64,000 nucleotides of DNA. Source: Aquimarina sp. MAR_2010_214. GTDB lineage: Bacteria; Bacteroidota; Bacteroidia; Flavobacteriales; Flavobacteriaceae. Made by a program: the position numbers and the translations under genes. The notes under the pieces are model-generated. The model was given only the letters and a program-made list of their open reading frames with translations, made no database searches and was not told the DNA's origin. Of the stretch, positions 1 to 8,812 are shown piece after piece (position 1 is the stretch's first letter; each line of letters begins with the position of its first letter). The DNA lies in assembly GCF_002846555.1 (NCBI RefSeq), contig NZ_PJMS01000001.1, forward strand, positions 1,860,001 through 1,924,000, read 5' to 3'.

Positions 1-501
1 AATTATGACACTCAGGGTAATGTGATTGCTACCTATAAGCATCATAAAGGGCAATCTACTTATCAACCTGCTGTAGGTCATATCCCTTCGGATTATGAAT
101 TATATCAGGAGTTTAAGCTTGAAGCAGGAAAACCAATAGAAGTGCAACGCAAAGACGGGCTTCCTATCGCGATCTTATGGGATACAACACATACCTATGT
201 TTTGGCACAATTGATAGGAGTCACCAAAACTGAATTGGAAGGAGTTAGCGGAGCTGTTAATTTAAAAACGACAACCGATAGTCAGCTCAATACACTCTAT
301 AGTAATTTACGAAATACTTTTACAAATGGGCAGATCACCACTTTTATTCATGAACCGCTAAAAGGAGTGGTGCAGGCTACCGATGCCAGGGGATATACTA
401 CCCAATATGATTATGACGGTCTGAGCCGATTGATATCGGTAAAAGATGCCGATAACCATCTGATCTCAGAGAATAAGTACCATTATAAAAACCAACAGTA
501 A
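1..501 (+). CDS. C-terminal end of an RHS/YD-repeat companion protein (5' truncated by window)
   Basis: The reading frame is open from base 1, so this is the 3' end of a longer gene; the GTG at position 22 is not the true start. The visible residues include GKPIEVQRKDG, a Thr/Asn-rich middle and a last YD-type repeat (ATDARGYTTQYDYDGLSRL). Bacteroidetes RHS-type proteins often end in this way, with a short NKYHYKN tail and no toxin tip. It stops 12 bp before the start of the complete RHS gene, so the two are probably co-transcribed. I infer that it is a non-toxin RHS partner encoded next to the effector. Its N-terminus cannot be seen. Confidence 0.8.
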   Translation, partial: NYDTQGNVIATYKHHKGQSTYQPAVGHIPSDYELYQEFKLEAGKPIEVQRKDGLPIAILWDTTHTYVLAQLIGVTKTELEGVSGAVNLKTTTDSQLNTLYSNLRNTFTNGQITTFIHEPLKGVVQATDARGYTTQYDYDGLSRLISVKDADNHLISENKYHYKNQQ

Positions 502-513
502 GCACTACAGAAA

Positions 514-3500
514 ATGAAAAATATAAAGTTAAAAAATATTGTATTCCTTGCCACTTTGTTTTGTGTTCTACAAGGATATGCCCAAGTACCTATTGGTGAT
601 GGGAATGGAAATAATGCTTATTTTCGAGATGGTGATGGCGATGGATATGGTAATCCTAACCAACGTGTTGTGCAAAGTACACAGCCTTCGGGTTATGTAA
701 CCAATAACCTGGATCGTGATGACGGTAATGCTTTAATTACCAATGTAGCCCCTAAATATTTCTATAGAGATGGCGATGGCGATGGGTTTGGCAACCCAAA
801 CAATAAGAAGTATCAAAGTGCTCGACCTTCAGGATATATACTCTCTTCGGGAGATTGTAACGATGGTAATGCAAGTTTACATCCCAATACGGTATGGTAC
901 CGTGATGGTGATGGAGATACCTGGGGAAATCCTGGTGTAACCAAAAAGCAATGTGCTCAACCCTCGGGTTATATTCTTAGAGCAGGAGATTATGATGATG
1001 GTACTGGACTGATCATTAATATCGCACCCAAGAACTTCTATCGTGATGTCGATGGAGACAGTTTTGGAAACCCTAATGTTAAAACCTATCGTAGTATTCA
1101 GCCTTCGGGTTATGTAACCAAGAGTGGTGATTGTTATGATAATGATCCTGCGATACACCCCAATACGATCTGGTATCGTGATGTCGATGGTGATGACTGG
1201 GGGAGCGATCAAGGTATAGGTAATGATGACCCTCCGACATTACAACAGTGTGAACAACCTATAGGATATGCTATTAAGAAGGGTGATTGTAATGATTACA
1301 ATGAAAACATGCATCCGGAAACCGTTTGGTATAAGAACGGTGATGGCGATGGTTTTGCAGAGACAACTACAATTCAGTGTGTAAGCCCAGGAACAGGGTA
1401 TACCTATGAAGTGTTACCCTTAGGAGATTGTAATGATGGTAATGCTGCGATACACCCTAATACAGTTTGGTATAAAAATAGTGATGGCGATGGTTTTGCA
1501 GAAACAACAAAAACTCAGTGTGCTAATCCGGGGTTAGGTTACAGCTTAACAGTAAAACCTTTAGGGGATTGTAATGATGGTAACGCTGCAATACATCCTA
1601 ATACGGTTTGGTATAAAAATAGCGATGGCGATGGTTTTGCAGAAACAACGAGAACTCAGTGTACCAATCCCGGAGTAGGTTACAGCCTAACAGTAAAACC
1701 CCTGGGGGATTGTAATGATAATGATGCAACGATCCACCCTAATACAGAATGGTATGCAGATACTGAAGGTGATGGTTTTGGAGATCCAAATACTACCAAA
1801 AAACAATGTGGACAACCTACGGGATATGTATTGAATAATAATGATCAATGTCCGGAAGAATCAGGAACACAACAAGGGTGTGTTTTTTCTAATGAGAATT
1901 ATGTCTTTACAAGGGCGTATCAAGAACCTATGACCTCACCAGGTCAGATAGGCGATAGCAAAGATGTGATTGAGAGTATCACCTATTTTGATGGTTTGGG
2001 AAGATCGATCCAGCAAACAGCTATTATGGCTTCACCAAATGAAAAGGATATCATCACCCATATCGAATATGATGCCTATGGCAGGCAGTCGAAACAATAC
2101 CTGCCTTTTGAATCAACCAATACAACGGGGAGCTATAAAACAGTAAGTATTACTGATGATATCAACCCATACTATAAAGCTAGGTATCCAAAGGATTTTA
2201 TAGATGTAGATGCAAACCATCAAGGTTTTAATGCGTATTCAGAAAGCGTGTTCGAAGCTTCTCCTCTTAATCGAGTGTTAGAACAGGGAGCTCCAGGAAA
2301 ATCCTGGAAAGCCGATAAAGAAATCGATATCGATCATACTATCAAATTTGAATATAGCGGTAATACAGCGGCAGAGCATATAGTTTACTTTAAGGTGAGT
2401 TTTGCAAATCCTGATAATACAGCAACACCTACTTTAACAAAAGTAAGGAGTTATGTTTCTGGAGAACTTTTTGTCACCATCACCAAAGATGAGAACTGGA
2501 CTCCGACGGATGGGAATCTACATACCACCCGAGAGTATAAAGACAAACAAGGACAGGTCGTATTAAAGAGAACCTATGCTTCGACAAGCTCAGCAACAGG
2601 AGCACCGAGCGTAGTCGAGGCACATGACACGTATTATGTATATGATAAATATGGTAACCTTACTTATGTGATTCCACCCAAAGTAACTACTGCTGATGGT
2701 ATCTCTGCTACTGAGCTTGCCGAATTGTGCTATCAGTACACATATGATTACCGTAACCGATTGATCGAAAAGAAGATTCCTAGTAAAGATTGGGAGTCTA
2801 TTGTATATAACAAACTAGATCAACCGATCTTAACTCAGGATGCAAACCTAAAAGCAGACAATACCTGGCTCTTTACCAAATATGATGCTTTTGGAAGAGT
2901 AGCCTACACTGGTAAAATCAGTATCACAGGAAAAGATCGCAAACAACTACAAACCGAAGCAAATGCCTATGTAGATGAGCTATGGGTAACCAGAGGAGTT
3001 AGGGTTAGCATCGGAGGAGTAGATATGTACTATACTGATGGTGGTTATCCAAAAGCACTTGCAGGTGAAGTATTAAGTATTACTTACTATGATGATTATG
3101 GATTTTTGGGAGCTACTCCACAGCAAGCTTTTATAAAGCCGAATACTATTTATGGTGAAGCAGTTTCAGATCAAACCAAAACATTGGCAACCGGAAGTTT
3201 AGTAAAAATACTAGATACCTCATATTGGACAACTACAGTTACCTATTATGATAAAAAAGCAAGGCCGATTTATATCGCCAGTAAAAATGAATATCTCAAC
3301 ACTACTGATATTATAGAGAGCAAGCTTGATTTTGTAGGTAAAGTAGAAGAAACCAAAACCAGCCATACCAAAGACAGCAACGCTGCAATTGTAACGATAG
3401 ATACATTTACTTATGATCATATGGGTAGACTAAAAGAGCAAACCCAAAAGATCAATACCCAAACCCCAGAAGTTATTGTGGCTAATACCTATGACAACTT

Positions 3501-5196
3501 AGGACAATTGAAATCTAAGACTACAGGAGGAGGATTGCAAGAGATAGATTACACCTATAATGTACGAGGTTGGCTGACTAAGATTAACGATCCTAATACT
3601 GCTCTTGGAAACAAACTGTTTGCTTTTGGGATTAATTACAATACCCCACAACACGGGGCTACCGCATTGTTTAATGGTAATATTGCAGAAACAAAGTGGA
3701 AAACTGCCAATGATAATGTAGAGCGATATTACAAATATGGGTACGATGCGCTAAACCGAATCACTAGTGGGAGTAGTAAAGACAATAACTACAACTTAAG
3801 TGATGTTACCTATGATAAGATGGGTAATATTATGAGTCTTACTCGTAGTGGTTTTCAGAACTCAAGCACATTTACGGGTATGGATATATTGGGATATACC
3901 TATGACAGTGGTAATAAGCTACAAAAAGTAACCGATACCGGTAATAAAGGATATGGATTTAAGGATGGTATCAACACCACTGGTAATGATTATGCGTATG
4001 ATACTAGTGGGAACATGATCAAAGATCAAAACAAAGGGATTACAGGGATTACTTACAATCATTTAAATCTGCCTAAAACAGTTACCATAAATAATGCAGA
4101 TCATACCGGAAATATTACCTATATTTACGATGCCACTGGAGTGAAATTAAAGAAGATCACAACAGAGGGAAGTTCATTAACAACAGAGTATGCCGGTAAT
4201 TACATCTATAAAAATGGTAATCTAGAGTTCTTTAACCATCCTGAAGGGTATGTAGAGAAAGAAGCAGATGGGTATAAATATGTATACCAGTTTAAAGACC
4301 ATCTGGGGAATATTAGGTTATCCTATAAAGATGCTGACAAGAATGGCTCTATCTCTCAAAGTGAGATTATAGAAGAGAAGAATTATTATCCTTTCGGTAT
4401 GACTCATTCTGGATATAATAGTATACTACGAGGAAGAAATCATAATTATGGTTTTGGTGGGAAAGAAGAACAATCAGAACTTAGTCTAGAATGGTTAGAT
4501 TTCTCAGCAAGAAACTATGATTCTGCATTAGGTAGGTGGATGAACATTGATCCATTGGCAGAAGCCTACTATGAGTGGTCTCCATATAATTATTCATATA
4601 ATAGTCCTTTGAAATTTACTGACCCTACTGGTATGGGACCAGAGGATTGGGTTGACAAAAATGGTAATCTTGTTTATGACCCAAGTTTAAATGATGGCAA
4701 AGGAGGTTTTACTGAACACGCTACGAATACCGATAAAAATATAGCGAGATCGCTAAGACAAACAGAAGAAGGAGAAGCTCAATTTCAAGAATTAGTAACT
4801 TCTGAAGCCCAAATACAAGTTGAGTTAGACTCAGACTCACCCATAAAGACAGATAAGAAAACTGGCAATGTTATTGCTGGAGAAACAAATAACAGCGAGG
4901 TTGAACAAGACTTAAAAACGGGAGATGTTAAAGTTTTAAAGTCAAAAATAGTTTTATTTGAAAAAACTATTGATGCAGTTGTAGATGCTACCGAAAACCA
5001 AACGGTCGAAGTTGGAGGAGAATCAATAAATGGTTTAAACTTTAGTGAGGTTTTAGGTTCCGTTTTTGGTCACGAAATTGAACATACTACAAATGAAAAT
5101 GAAAAAACGGCTAGAACAAATGGTAATACAGAAACTAAGCCTGTGCAAATTCAAGTCAAGATAATACAACAATTAAAAAAGAATAAAAAGAATTAA
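514..5196 (+). CDS. Secreted RHS-repeat polymorphic toxin with MopE/TSP3-like N-terminal repeats and a zincin-motif tip
   Basis: This 1,560-residue protein starts with a signal peptide (MKNIKLKNIVFLATLFCVLQGYAQ). Residues about 28-445 are Asp/Gly-rich repeats (DGDGDGYGNP, DCNDGNAAIHPNTVWY) of the MopE or thrombospondin-3 calcium-binding style. From about residue 462 there is a DUF6443-like segment (YFDGLGRSIQQ), then YD repeats. The RHS-associated core runs from about 1228 (GNYIYKNG) to DPTGM near 1370. The variable tip of about 185 residues contains GHEIEH at 1519-1524, an HExxH zinc-peptidase motif. Known RHS proteins encapsulate and deliver C-terminal toxins; a peptidase activity for this tip is inferred from the motif only. 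A candidate immunity gene follows 1 bp downstream. The 3' part from 4195 onward is repeated exactly at 10911, which marks the element boundary. Confidence 0.9.
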   Translation: MKNIKLKNIVFLATLFCVLQGYAQVPIGDGNGNNAYFRDGDGDGYGNPNQRVVQSTQPSGYVTNNLDRDDGNALITNVAPKYFYRDGDGDGFGNPNNKKYQSARPSGYILSSGDCNDGNASLHPNTVWYRDGDGDTWGNPGVTKKQCAQPSGYILRAGDYDDGTGLIINIAPKNFYRDVDGDSFGNPNVKTYRSIQPSGYVTKSGDCYDNDPAIHPNTIWYRDVDGDDWGSDQGIGNDDPPTLQQCEQPIGYAIKKGDCNDYNENMHPETVWYKNGDGDGFAETTTIQCVSPGTGYTYEVLPLGDCNDGNAAIHPNTVWYKNSDGDGFAETTKTQCANPGLGYSLTVKPLGDCNDGNAAIHPNTVWYKNSDGDGFAETTRTQCTNPGVGYSLTVKPLGDCNDNDATIHPNTEWYADTEGDGFGDPNTTKKQCGQPTGYVLNNNDQCPEESGTQQGCVFSNENYVFTRAYQEPMTSPGQIGDSKDVIESITYFDGLGRSIQQTAIMASPNEKDIITHIEYDAYGRQSKQYLPFESTNTTGSYKTVSITDDINPYYKARYPKDFIDVDANHQGFNAYSESVFEASPLNRVLEQGAPGKSWKADKEIDIDHTIKFEYSGNTAAEHIVYFKVSFANPDNTATPTLTKVRSYVSGELFVTITKDENWTPTDGNLHTTREYKDKQGQVVLKRTYASTSSATGAPSVVEAHDTYYVYDKYGNLTYVIPPKVTTADGISATELAELCYQYTYDYRNRLIEKKIPSKDWESIVYNKLDQPILTQDANLKADNTWLFTKYDAFGRVAYTGKISITGKDRKQLQTEANAYVDELWVTRGVRVSIGGVDMYYTDGGYPKALAGEVLSITYYDDYGFLGATPQQAFIKPNTIYGEAVSDQTKTLATGSLVKILDTSYWTTTVTYYDKKARPIYIASKNEYLNTTDIIESKLDFVGKVEETKTSHTKDSNAAIVTIDTFTYDHMGRLKEQTQKINTQTPEVIVANTYDNLGQLKSKTTGGGLQEIDYTYNVRGWLTKINDPNTALGNKLFAFGINYNTPQHGATALFNGNIAETKWKTANDNVERYYKYGYDALNRITSGSSKDNNYNLSDVTYDKMGNIMSLTRSGFQNSSTFTGMDILGYTYDSGNKLQKVTDTGNKGYGFKDGINTTGNDYAYDTSGNMIKDQNKGITGITYNHLNLPKTVTINNADHTGNITYIYDATGVKLKKITTEGSSLTTEYAGNYIYKNGNLEFFNHPEGYVEKEADGYKYVYQFKDHLGNIRLSYKDADKNGSISQSEIIEEKNYYPFGMTHSGYNSILRGRNHNYGFGGKEEQSELSLEWLDFSARNYDSALGRWMNIDPLAEAYYEWSPYNYSYNSPLKFTDPTGMGPEDWVDKNGNLVYDPSLNDGKGGFTEHATNTDKNIARSLRQTEEGEAQFQELVTSEAQIQVELDSDSPIKTDKKTGNVIAGETNNSEVEQDLKTGDVKVLKSKIVLFEKTIDAVVDATENQTVEVGGESINGLNFSEVLGSVFGHEIEHTTNENEKTARTNGNTETKPVQIQVKIIQQLKKNKKN
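1282..1704 (+). repeat. Three tandem 141-bp coding repeats in the RHS N-terminal region
   Basis: GG-GATTGTAATGA begins at 1282, 1423, 1564 and 1705, exactly 141 bp apart. Each unit encodes 47 residues of the form GDCND..., HPNTVWYKN.DGDGFAETT and a Cys-containing turn. The second and third copies are nearly identical in DNA, so copy number could change by slippage or recombination. Confidence 0.85.
4188..4211 (+). other. Candidate recombination site 1 (inside the expressed RHS gene)
   Basis: The centre is the perfect palindrome GTAATTAC, followed by ATC and TATAA; the left arm here is GTATG. It encodes EYAGNYIY. This is the exact left boundary of the 6.7-kb repeat unit. A crossover here keeps the RHS reading frame. 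Site function is inferred from the repeat boundaries and the nearby tyrosine recombinases. Confidence 0.6.
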
Positions 5197-5197
5197 A

Positions 5198-5662
5198 ATG
5201 ATGAAGAATATTGTAAAAATGATTTGCTTGTTATTTGTATTAAGTGGTACATCTAATGCTCAGGATAGTGATATTAACTTATCAAATAATTTAAAAAAAG
5301 ATATTGCTGAATTTTTAATATCTAAGGATGTTTTAAAAGAGACAGAAGATATAACAAGGTATTTTAAAACCATCTATATCACCAATTTAAATAATAATGA
5401 TTTTAAAATTGATGAAGAAATAGGTGTATATGCTGTTGGAGCTTCTATAAGTCATACACCAACTTTTTTATTGTTACAAAATAAAAATCAATATGATATC
5501 TATGAAATAAACAACCTTAAATCACTTCTAAATAAAGTATTAGAATTATTAGAGAAAAAAGAAGATTTAGAGGATCAAACTATTGTTAATTATATCAATA
5601 ATATATTTAAAGCATACAATAATAATCTAGCAAAATCACAACAAGGTTTTGTGATTAAATAA
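5198..5662 (+). CDS. Candidate exported immunity protein of the zincin tip
   Basis: This 154-residue protein has an N-terminal signal peptide ending near SGTSNAQ, followed by a Lys/Asp/Asn-rich, probably helical body with no recognised domain. It starts 1 bp after the toxin stop codon, the usual place for a cognate immunity gene, and an identical copy follows the duplicated tip in unit 2. Export would suit protection against a toxin acting in the periplasm. That role is inferred from position and signal peptide; no immunity family is recognised. A bidirectional terminator lies 60 bp downstream. Confidence 0.65.
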   Translation: MMKNIVKMICLLFVLSGTSNAQDSDINLSNNLKKDIAEFLISKDVLKETEDITRYFKTIYITNLNNNDFKIDEEIGVYAVGASISHTPTFLLLQNKNQYDIYEINNLKSLLNKVLELLEKKEDLEDQTIVNYINNIFKAYNNNLAKSQQGFVIK

Positions 5663-5722
5663 AAACGGATGCTCTACGAATGTCTCTGACTTCGTAACGG
5701 TAAGAGTAAAATAAATGATAAG

Positions 5723-5757
5723 AAACAGTCATCTAGAAATAGGTGGCTGTTTTTTTA
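5723..5757. terminator. Bidirectional terminator between immunity and XRE genes (unit 1)
   Basis: The stem AAACAGTCATCT / AGGTGGCTGTTT (G-U pairs allowed) has loop AGAAAT and a T tract on the plus strand. It sits between two convergent genes. Confidence 0.75.
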
Positions 5758-6102
5758 TTGTGCTAGTTTTTGAGTAAGGTCTGCTTTAAGTACAAATGCA
5801 GATAGAAAATCTTTTACGGTCTCTTTTTGTTTATCAGAAAGGTTCTGTGCTTTATTAAAAAGACTTAGTAAATCTTGGTCGTCAATAGTTGTTTGTGCCT
5901 TATTCTCTCCATGAACTAATCGATCTAATGACACTTCTAATATATCAGCCATCCTATTGGCAACTTCTAGAGAAGGTATAGAAATATTACGCTCATACTT
6001 AGAAAGGTTCGTTACATGTACTCCTACCTTTTTGGCAAAAGCTTCTTGTGAAAACCCTTTTTGACTTCTTAACTCTTTAAGATTATTACTAAAACTATCC
6101 AT
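5755..6102 (-). CDS. XRE-family transcriptional regulator (unit 1)
   Basis: This 115-residue protein has an N-terminal helix-turn-helix of the Cro/C1 type at about residues 7-62 (LKELRSQKGFSQEAFAKKVG, then the NLSKYERN recognition region). A C-terminal helix of about 40 residues may dimerise. It is divergent from the ATPase-recombinase operon and shares a 171-bp intergenic region rich in repeats, so it probably represses recombination functions and itself. That control is inferred. Its copy in unit 2 is identical. Unit 3 has a different, shorter XRE protein in the equivalent place after the immunity gene. Confidence 0.85.
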   Translation of the reverse strand: MDSFSNNLKELRSQKGFSQEAFAKKVGVHVTNLSKYERNISIPSLEVANRMADILEVSLDRLVHGENKAQTTIDDQDLLSLFNKAQNLSDKQKETVKDFLSAFVLKADLTQKLAQ

Positions 6103-6164
6103 AGTCTAAACACTAGTTAAAAGCACTATATATACTTATAATGCTGTACAAATCTACAAATCAT

Positions 6165-6273
6165 ATAGCGAATAATATCTATGACATGTAAAAAACATAT
6201 CGAAAAGGATTAGTTAAATAAATCAAATTCGCTATGTTTGTAATCGAAAACGATTAGTAAAAACTTTTCAACA
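6165..6273 (+). promoter_or_regulatory. Divergent promoter/operator region of the ATPase-recombinase operon (unit 1)
   Basis: TATGTTTG at 6233-6240 matches the Bacteroidetes -7 element TAnnTTTG, 33 bp before the ATPase start. It is overlapped by the inverted pair ATAGCGAAT (6165-6173) and ATTCGCTAT (6227-6235). ATCGAAAAGGATTAGT (about 6199) and ATCGAAAACGATTAGT (about 6243) form a direct repeat around the promoter. These are candidate XRE operators. Confidence 0.6.
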
Positions 6274-7821
6274 ATGTTAGACACCACCAACCCACATAAC
6301 TACAGTTACATCACAAAACAGTTAGAAATCCACATTCTAGGAGGTATTAAGTTTAATAATCTAGAACGTATGCGAGTTACACTAAGCATACAGAAACCAG
6401 AAAATCACAATGTGTTGCGTCATAGTATTGATTTATATAATGATAATACAATAGAGAGATTAGTTAGAAAAGTGGCAGAACGTATAGAAATAGGTACATC
6501 AATAGTGAGGCAGTGCCTCCAAGAGCTTACCGCAGCACTAGAGCAATACCGTATCGATCAGATTAATAAAGAGCAAGAAGTTCCTGTACTTAAATCATTA
6601 TCTAATAAAGAACTGCAAGCCGCAGAAACCTTTTTGCGAAACAAAGACTTACTAAAAAACACCAATGAACTCATCGGTAAATCTGGTGTGATTGGTGAAG
6701 AAACTAACCGATTATTAATGTACCTGATCTTTACGAGCCGTAAAACATCAAATCCATTACATTGTATCAGTCTTGGTAGTTCGGGAGTTGGCAAAACACA
6801 CCTGCAATCTAAAGTAGCAGAATTAATCCCTGATGAAGATAAAGTAGAAATCACAGTATTATCGGCAAATGCCTTTTACTATTTTAATAGAACAGAATTA
6901 CAACACAAGTTAATCTTAATCGAGGATCTGGACGGAGCAGAAAGTGTACTCTACCCATTACGGGAGTTACAATCTAAAAAGAGGATTACCAAAACAGTAG
7001 TTCATAAAGACAAAAAAGGAACAACCAAAACTATACACCTTACTGTAGAAGGTCCTGTATCTGTTGCAGGATGTACTACTCAGGAATCTATTTATGAGGA
7101 CAACAGCAACAGGAGTTTCCTGCTCTATATCGATGAATCTAGTGAGCAGGATAAAAAGATCATGCACTACCAGCGCGCCGAGTCGGCGGGACGAGTAAAT
7201 AAACAAGAGGAGTTTATCGCAGCTAGGTTTTTACGAGATGTACAACGAATCTTAAAACCTATCAAAGTGATCAATCCATATGCAGAATACTTAGAGCTTC
7301 CCGAATCTGTATTTAAACCTAGAAGAACCAATAGCCACTATTTACAATTTATAGAAGCTGTTACTTTTTATTGCCAGTATCAAAGAGAGCGTAAATATGA
7401 TAAGCAAACGGGCGAAGAATATATAGAAACTACCATCGAAGATATACAAGAAGCCAACGAAATTATCAAAGAGGTTTTACTACGTAAAAGTGATACCATA
7501 ACAGGAGCGGTACGAAACCACCTAGAAAGGCTCAAAGCCTACTTAAAAGAAAATACTCAAACTACGTTTACCAATACTGAAATCCGAAGAAACCTACGGG
7601 TAAAAGAAACCACCCTACGCAGATACAATACACAATTACTGGAAGAAGGCTATATCAAACGGGTAAAGAAAGCTAAGACCAAAAGCTACTGTTTTGAGAT
7701 TATAGATATCAATGAATATACAAACCTTAAAACCCAAATAGACAATGCATTAAATACTTGTCTGCATCGACTCGATACCGCCAGTTCGCCACCAAGTCGC
7801 CACCAAGTCGCCACACCCTAA
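6274..7821 (+). CDS. P-loop ATPase with C-terminal winged helix, recombinase-associated (unit 1)
   Basis: In this 515-residue protein, Walker A is GSSGVGKTH at about residue 168 and a Walker B-like LILIEDLDG lies near 213. AGCTTQESIYEDNSNRS near 265 may be a sensor region. A winged helix lies near 430-475 (FTNTEIRRNLRVKETTLRRY). The middle resembles ATPase segments of primase/helicase-type proteins on Bacteroidetes mobile elements, but no primase or Toprim motif is visible. It is first in the operon with two tyrosine recombinases, so a role in recombination or in replication of an excised circle is likely. The exact role is unknown. The last codons lie inside the TCGCCA repeat array, and the stop is in a hairpin loop. 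Unit 3 carries a 510-residue homologue with Walker A GSSAMGKSH. Confidence 0.75.
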   Translation: MLDTTNPHNYSYITKQLEIHILGGIKFNNLERMRVTLSIQKPENHNVLRHSIDLYNDNTIERLVRKVAERIEIGTSIVRQCLQELTAALEQYRIDQINKEQEVPVLKSLSNKELQAAETFLRNKDLLKNTNELIGKSGVIGEETNRLLMYLIFTSRKTSNPLHCISLGSSGVGKTHLQSKVAELIPDEDKVEITVLSANAFYYFNRTELQHKLILIEDLDGAESVLYPLRELQSKKRITKTVVHKDKKGTTKTIHLTVEGPVSVAGCTTQESIYEDNSNRSFLLYIDESSEQDKKIMHYQRAESAGRVNKQEEFIAARFLRDVQRILKPIKVINPYAEYLELPESVFKPRRTNSHYLQFIEAVTFYCQYQRERKYDKQTGEEYIETTIEDIQEANEIIKEVLLRKSDTITGAVRNHLERLKAYLKENTQTTFTNTEIRRNLRVKETTLRRYNTQLLEEGYIKRVKKAKTKSYCFEIIDINEYTNLKTQIDNALNTCLHRLDTASSPPSRHQVATP

Positions 7822-7870
7822 ATGGCGAGGTTAAAACAAAGAAAGCTAGTTAATTAACTACTTCTCGCCA
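7786..7870 (+). promoter_or_regulatory. TCGCCA repeat array with alternative hairpins (unit 1)
   Basis: TCGCCA occurs at 7786, 7797 and 7808 (11-bp period), its inverse TGGCGA at 7823 and TCGCCA again at 7865. The third copy and the inverse can form a hairpin with a 9-nt loop, and the inverse with the last copy a competing hairpin. Unit 3 has the same plan with GTTCCA/TGGAAC. It lies between the ATPase and recombinase genes. Regulatory or binding role inferred. Confidence 0.6.
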
Positions 7871-7895
7871 CTAAACCTTAAAAAACACATACCGT

Positions 7896-8812
7896 ATGAA
7901 AAAATTAAAGCTACAAAACGATAGCTATAAGATACTATTGTCTGATTTTAAGGACTGGTTAGATATCTTAGGCTATAATGAAAAAGCAGTGTATTACACT
8001 CCCATCTTTATACAGGAGTTCTTCTATTGGTTAGAAAACCATGATATCCAACGTTTAGAACAAATTACTATCGATACTGTAAAAGCCTATTATAAATATT
8101 TAGGAGAACGCAGTAACCAACGTACAAGTGGAGGACTAAGCAAAGCCTATCTGAACAAACATCAAAATGCCCTTAGAAAGTTCAGGGAATACCTAAAAAA
8201 ACATGGAGCCAGAACCTTTAAAATACATCTTCGCTTAGAAAAGAAAGAAAGTGCCATAAAAGATATCCTTACCCAGTCAGAGGTCAAACAACTCTTTGAA
8301 GTGACCAGTTACAGTAGTAAGTATCAGCGTACCCGATTAAGAGATAGAGCAATCCTTGTTATATTATACAGTTGTGGTTTACGCAGAAAAGAAGCCGTTA
8401 GCCTTGATATTGGTGATATCCTTTTTGATGCAGGACGTGTGTTTGTTAGACAAGGTAAAAACTATAAAGAACGTTACGTACCCATCAACAAACACAACTT
8501 ACGAATCTTAGAAGATTATATCTACGAAGCACGCCCCATGTATAACGGTAGTCATGGTACAGAAGCTTTACTTATCAATAAATATGGTAACCGTATGCAC
8601 GGTCAGGGTATGAGCAGAAGGTTACAGCATTTATTAACCCTTGTAGATGATCAAACCCTAAAGGAAAAACATATTACTCCACATTGTCTTAGGCATAGTA
8701 TTGCAACCCATCTATTGCAACAAGGTATGCGTATAGAAGACATACAACAGTTCTTGGGCATAGTTCTTTAAAATCAACACAGATATACACACATTTACTC
8801 GAATTATTATGA
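7896..8812 (+). pseudogene. Tyrosine recombinase A, frameshifted near its C-terminus (unit 1)
   Basis: It is identical to the 305-residue recombinase of unit 2 up to codon 287, where GGG (8756-8758) replaces GGGG. The frame then ends at 8771 after 291 residues. The lost part contains the last catalytic His and the nucleophilic Tyr (QIYTH). Arg I (CGLRRKEA) and HxxR (HCLRH) remain. Unless the base is a sequencing error or frameshifting occurs, this copy cannot cleave DNA. Unit 2 could supply the activity in trans. Confidence 0.8.

Noticed and set aside
877..1212. 111-codon antisense ORF in the RHS N-terminal repeats
   Set aside because: Ile/Thr low-complexity frame made by the Asp/Gly repeats on the coding strand.
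7786..7870. TCGCCA repeats as a small CRISPR array
   Set aside because: Repeats are 6-11 bp with no spacers of regular length, partly inside a coding region, and no cas gene is near.
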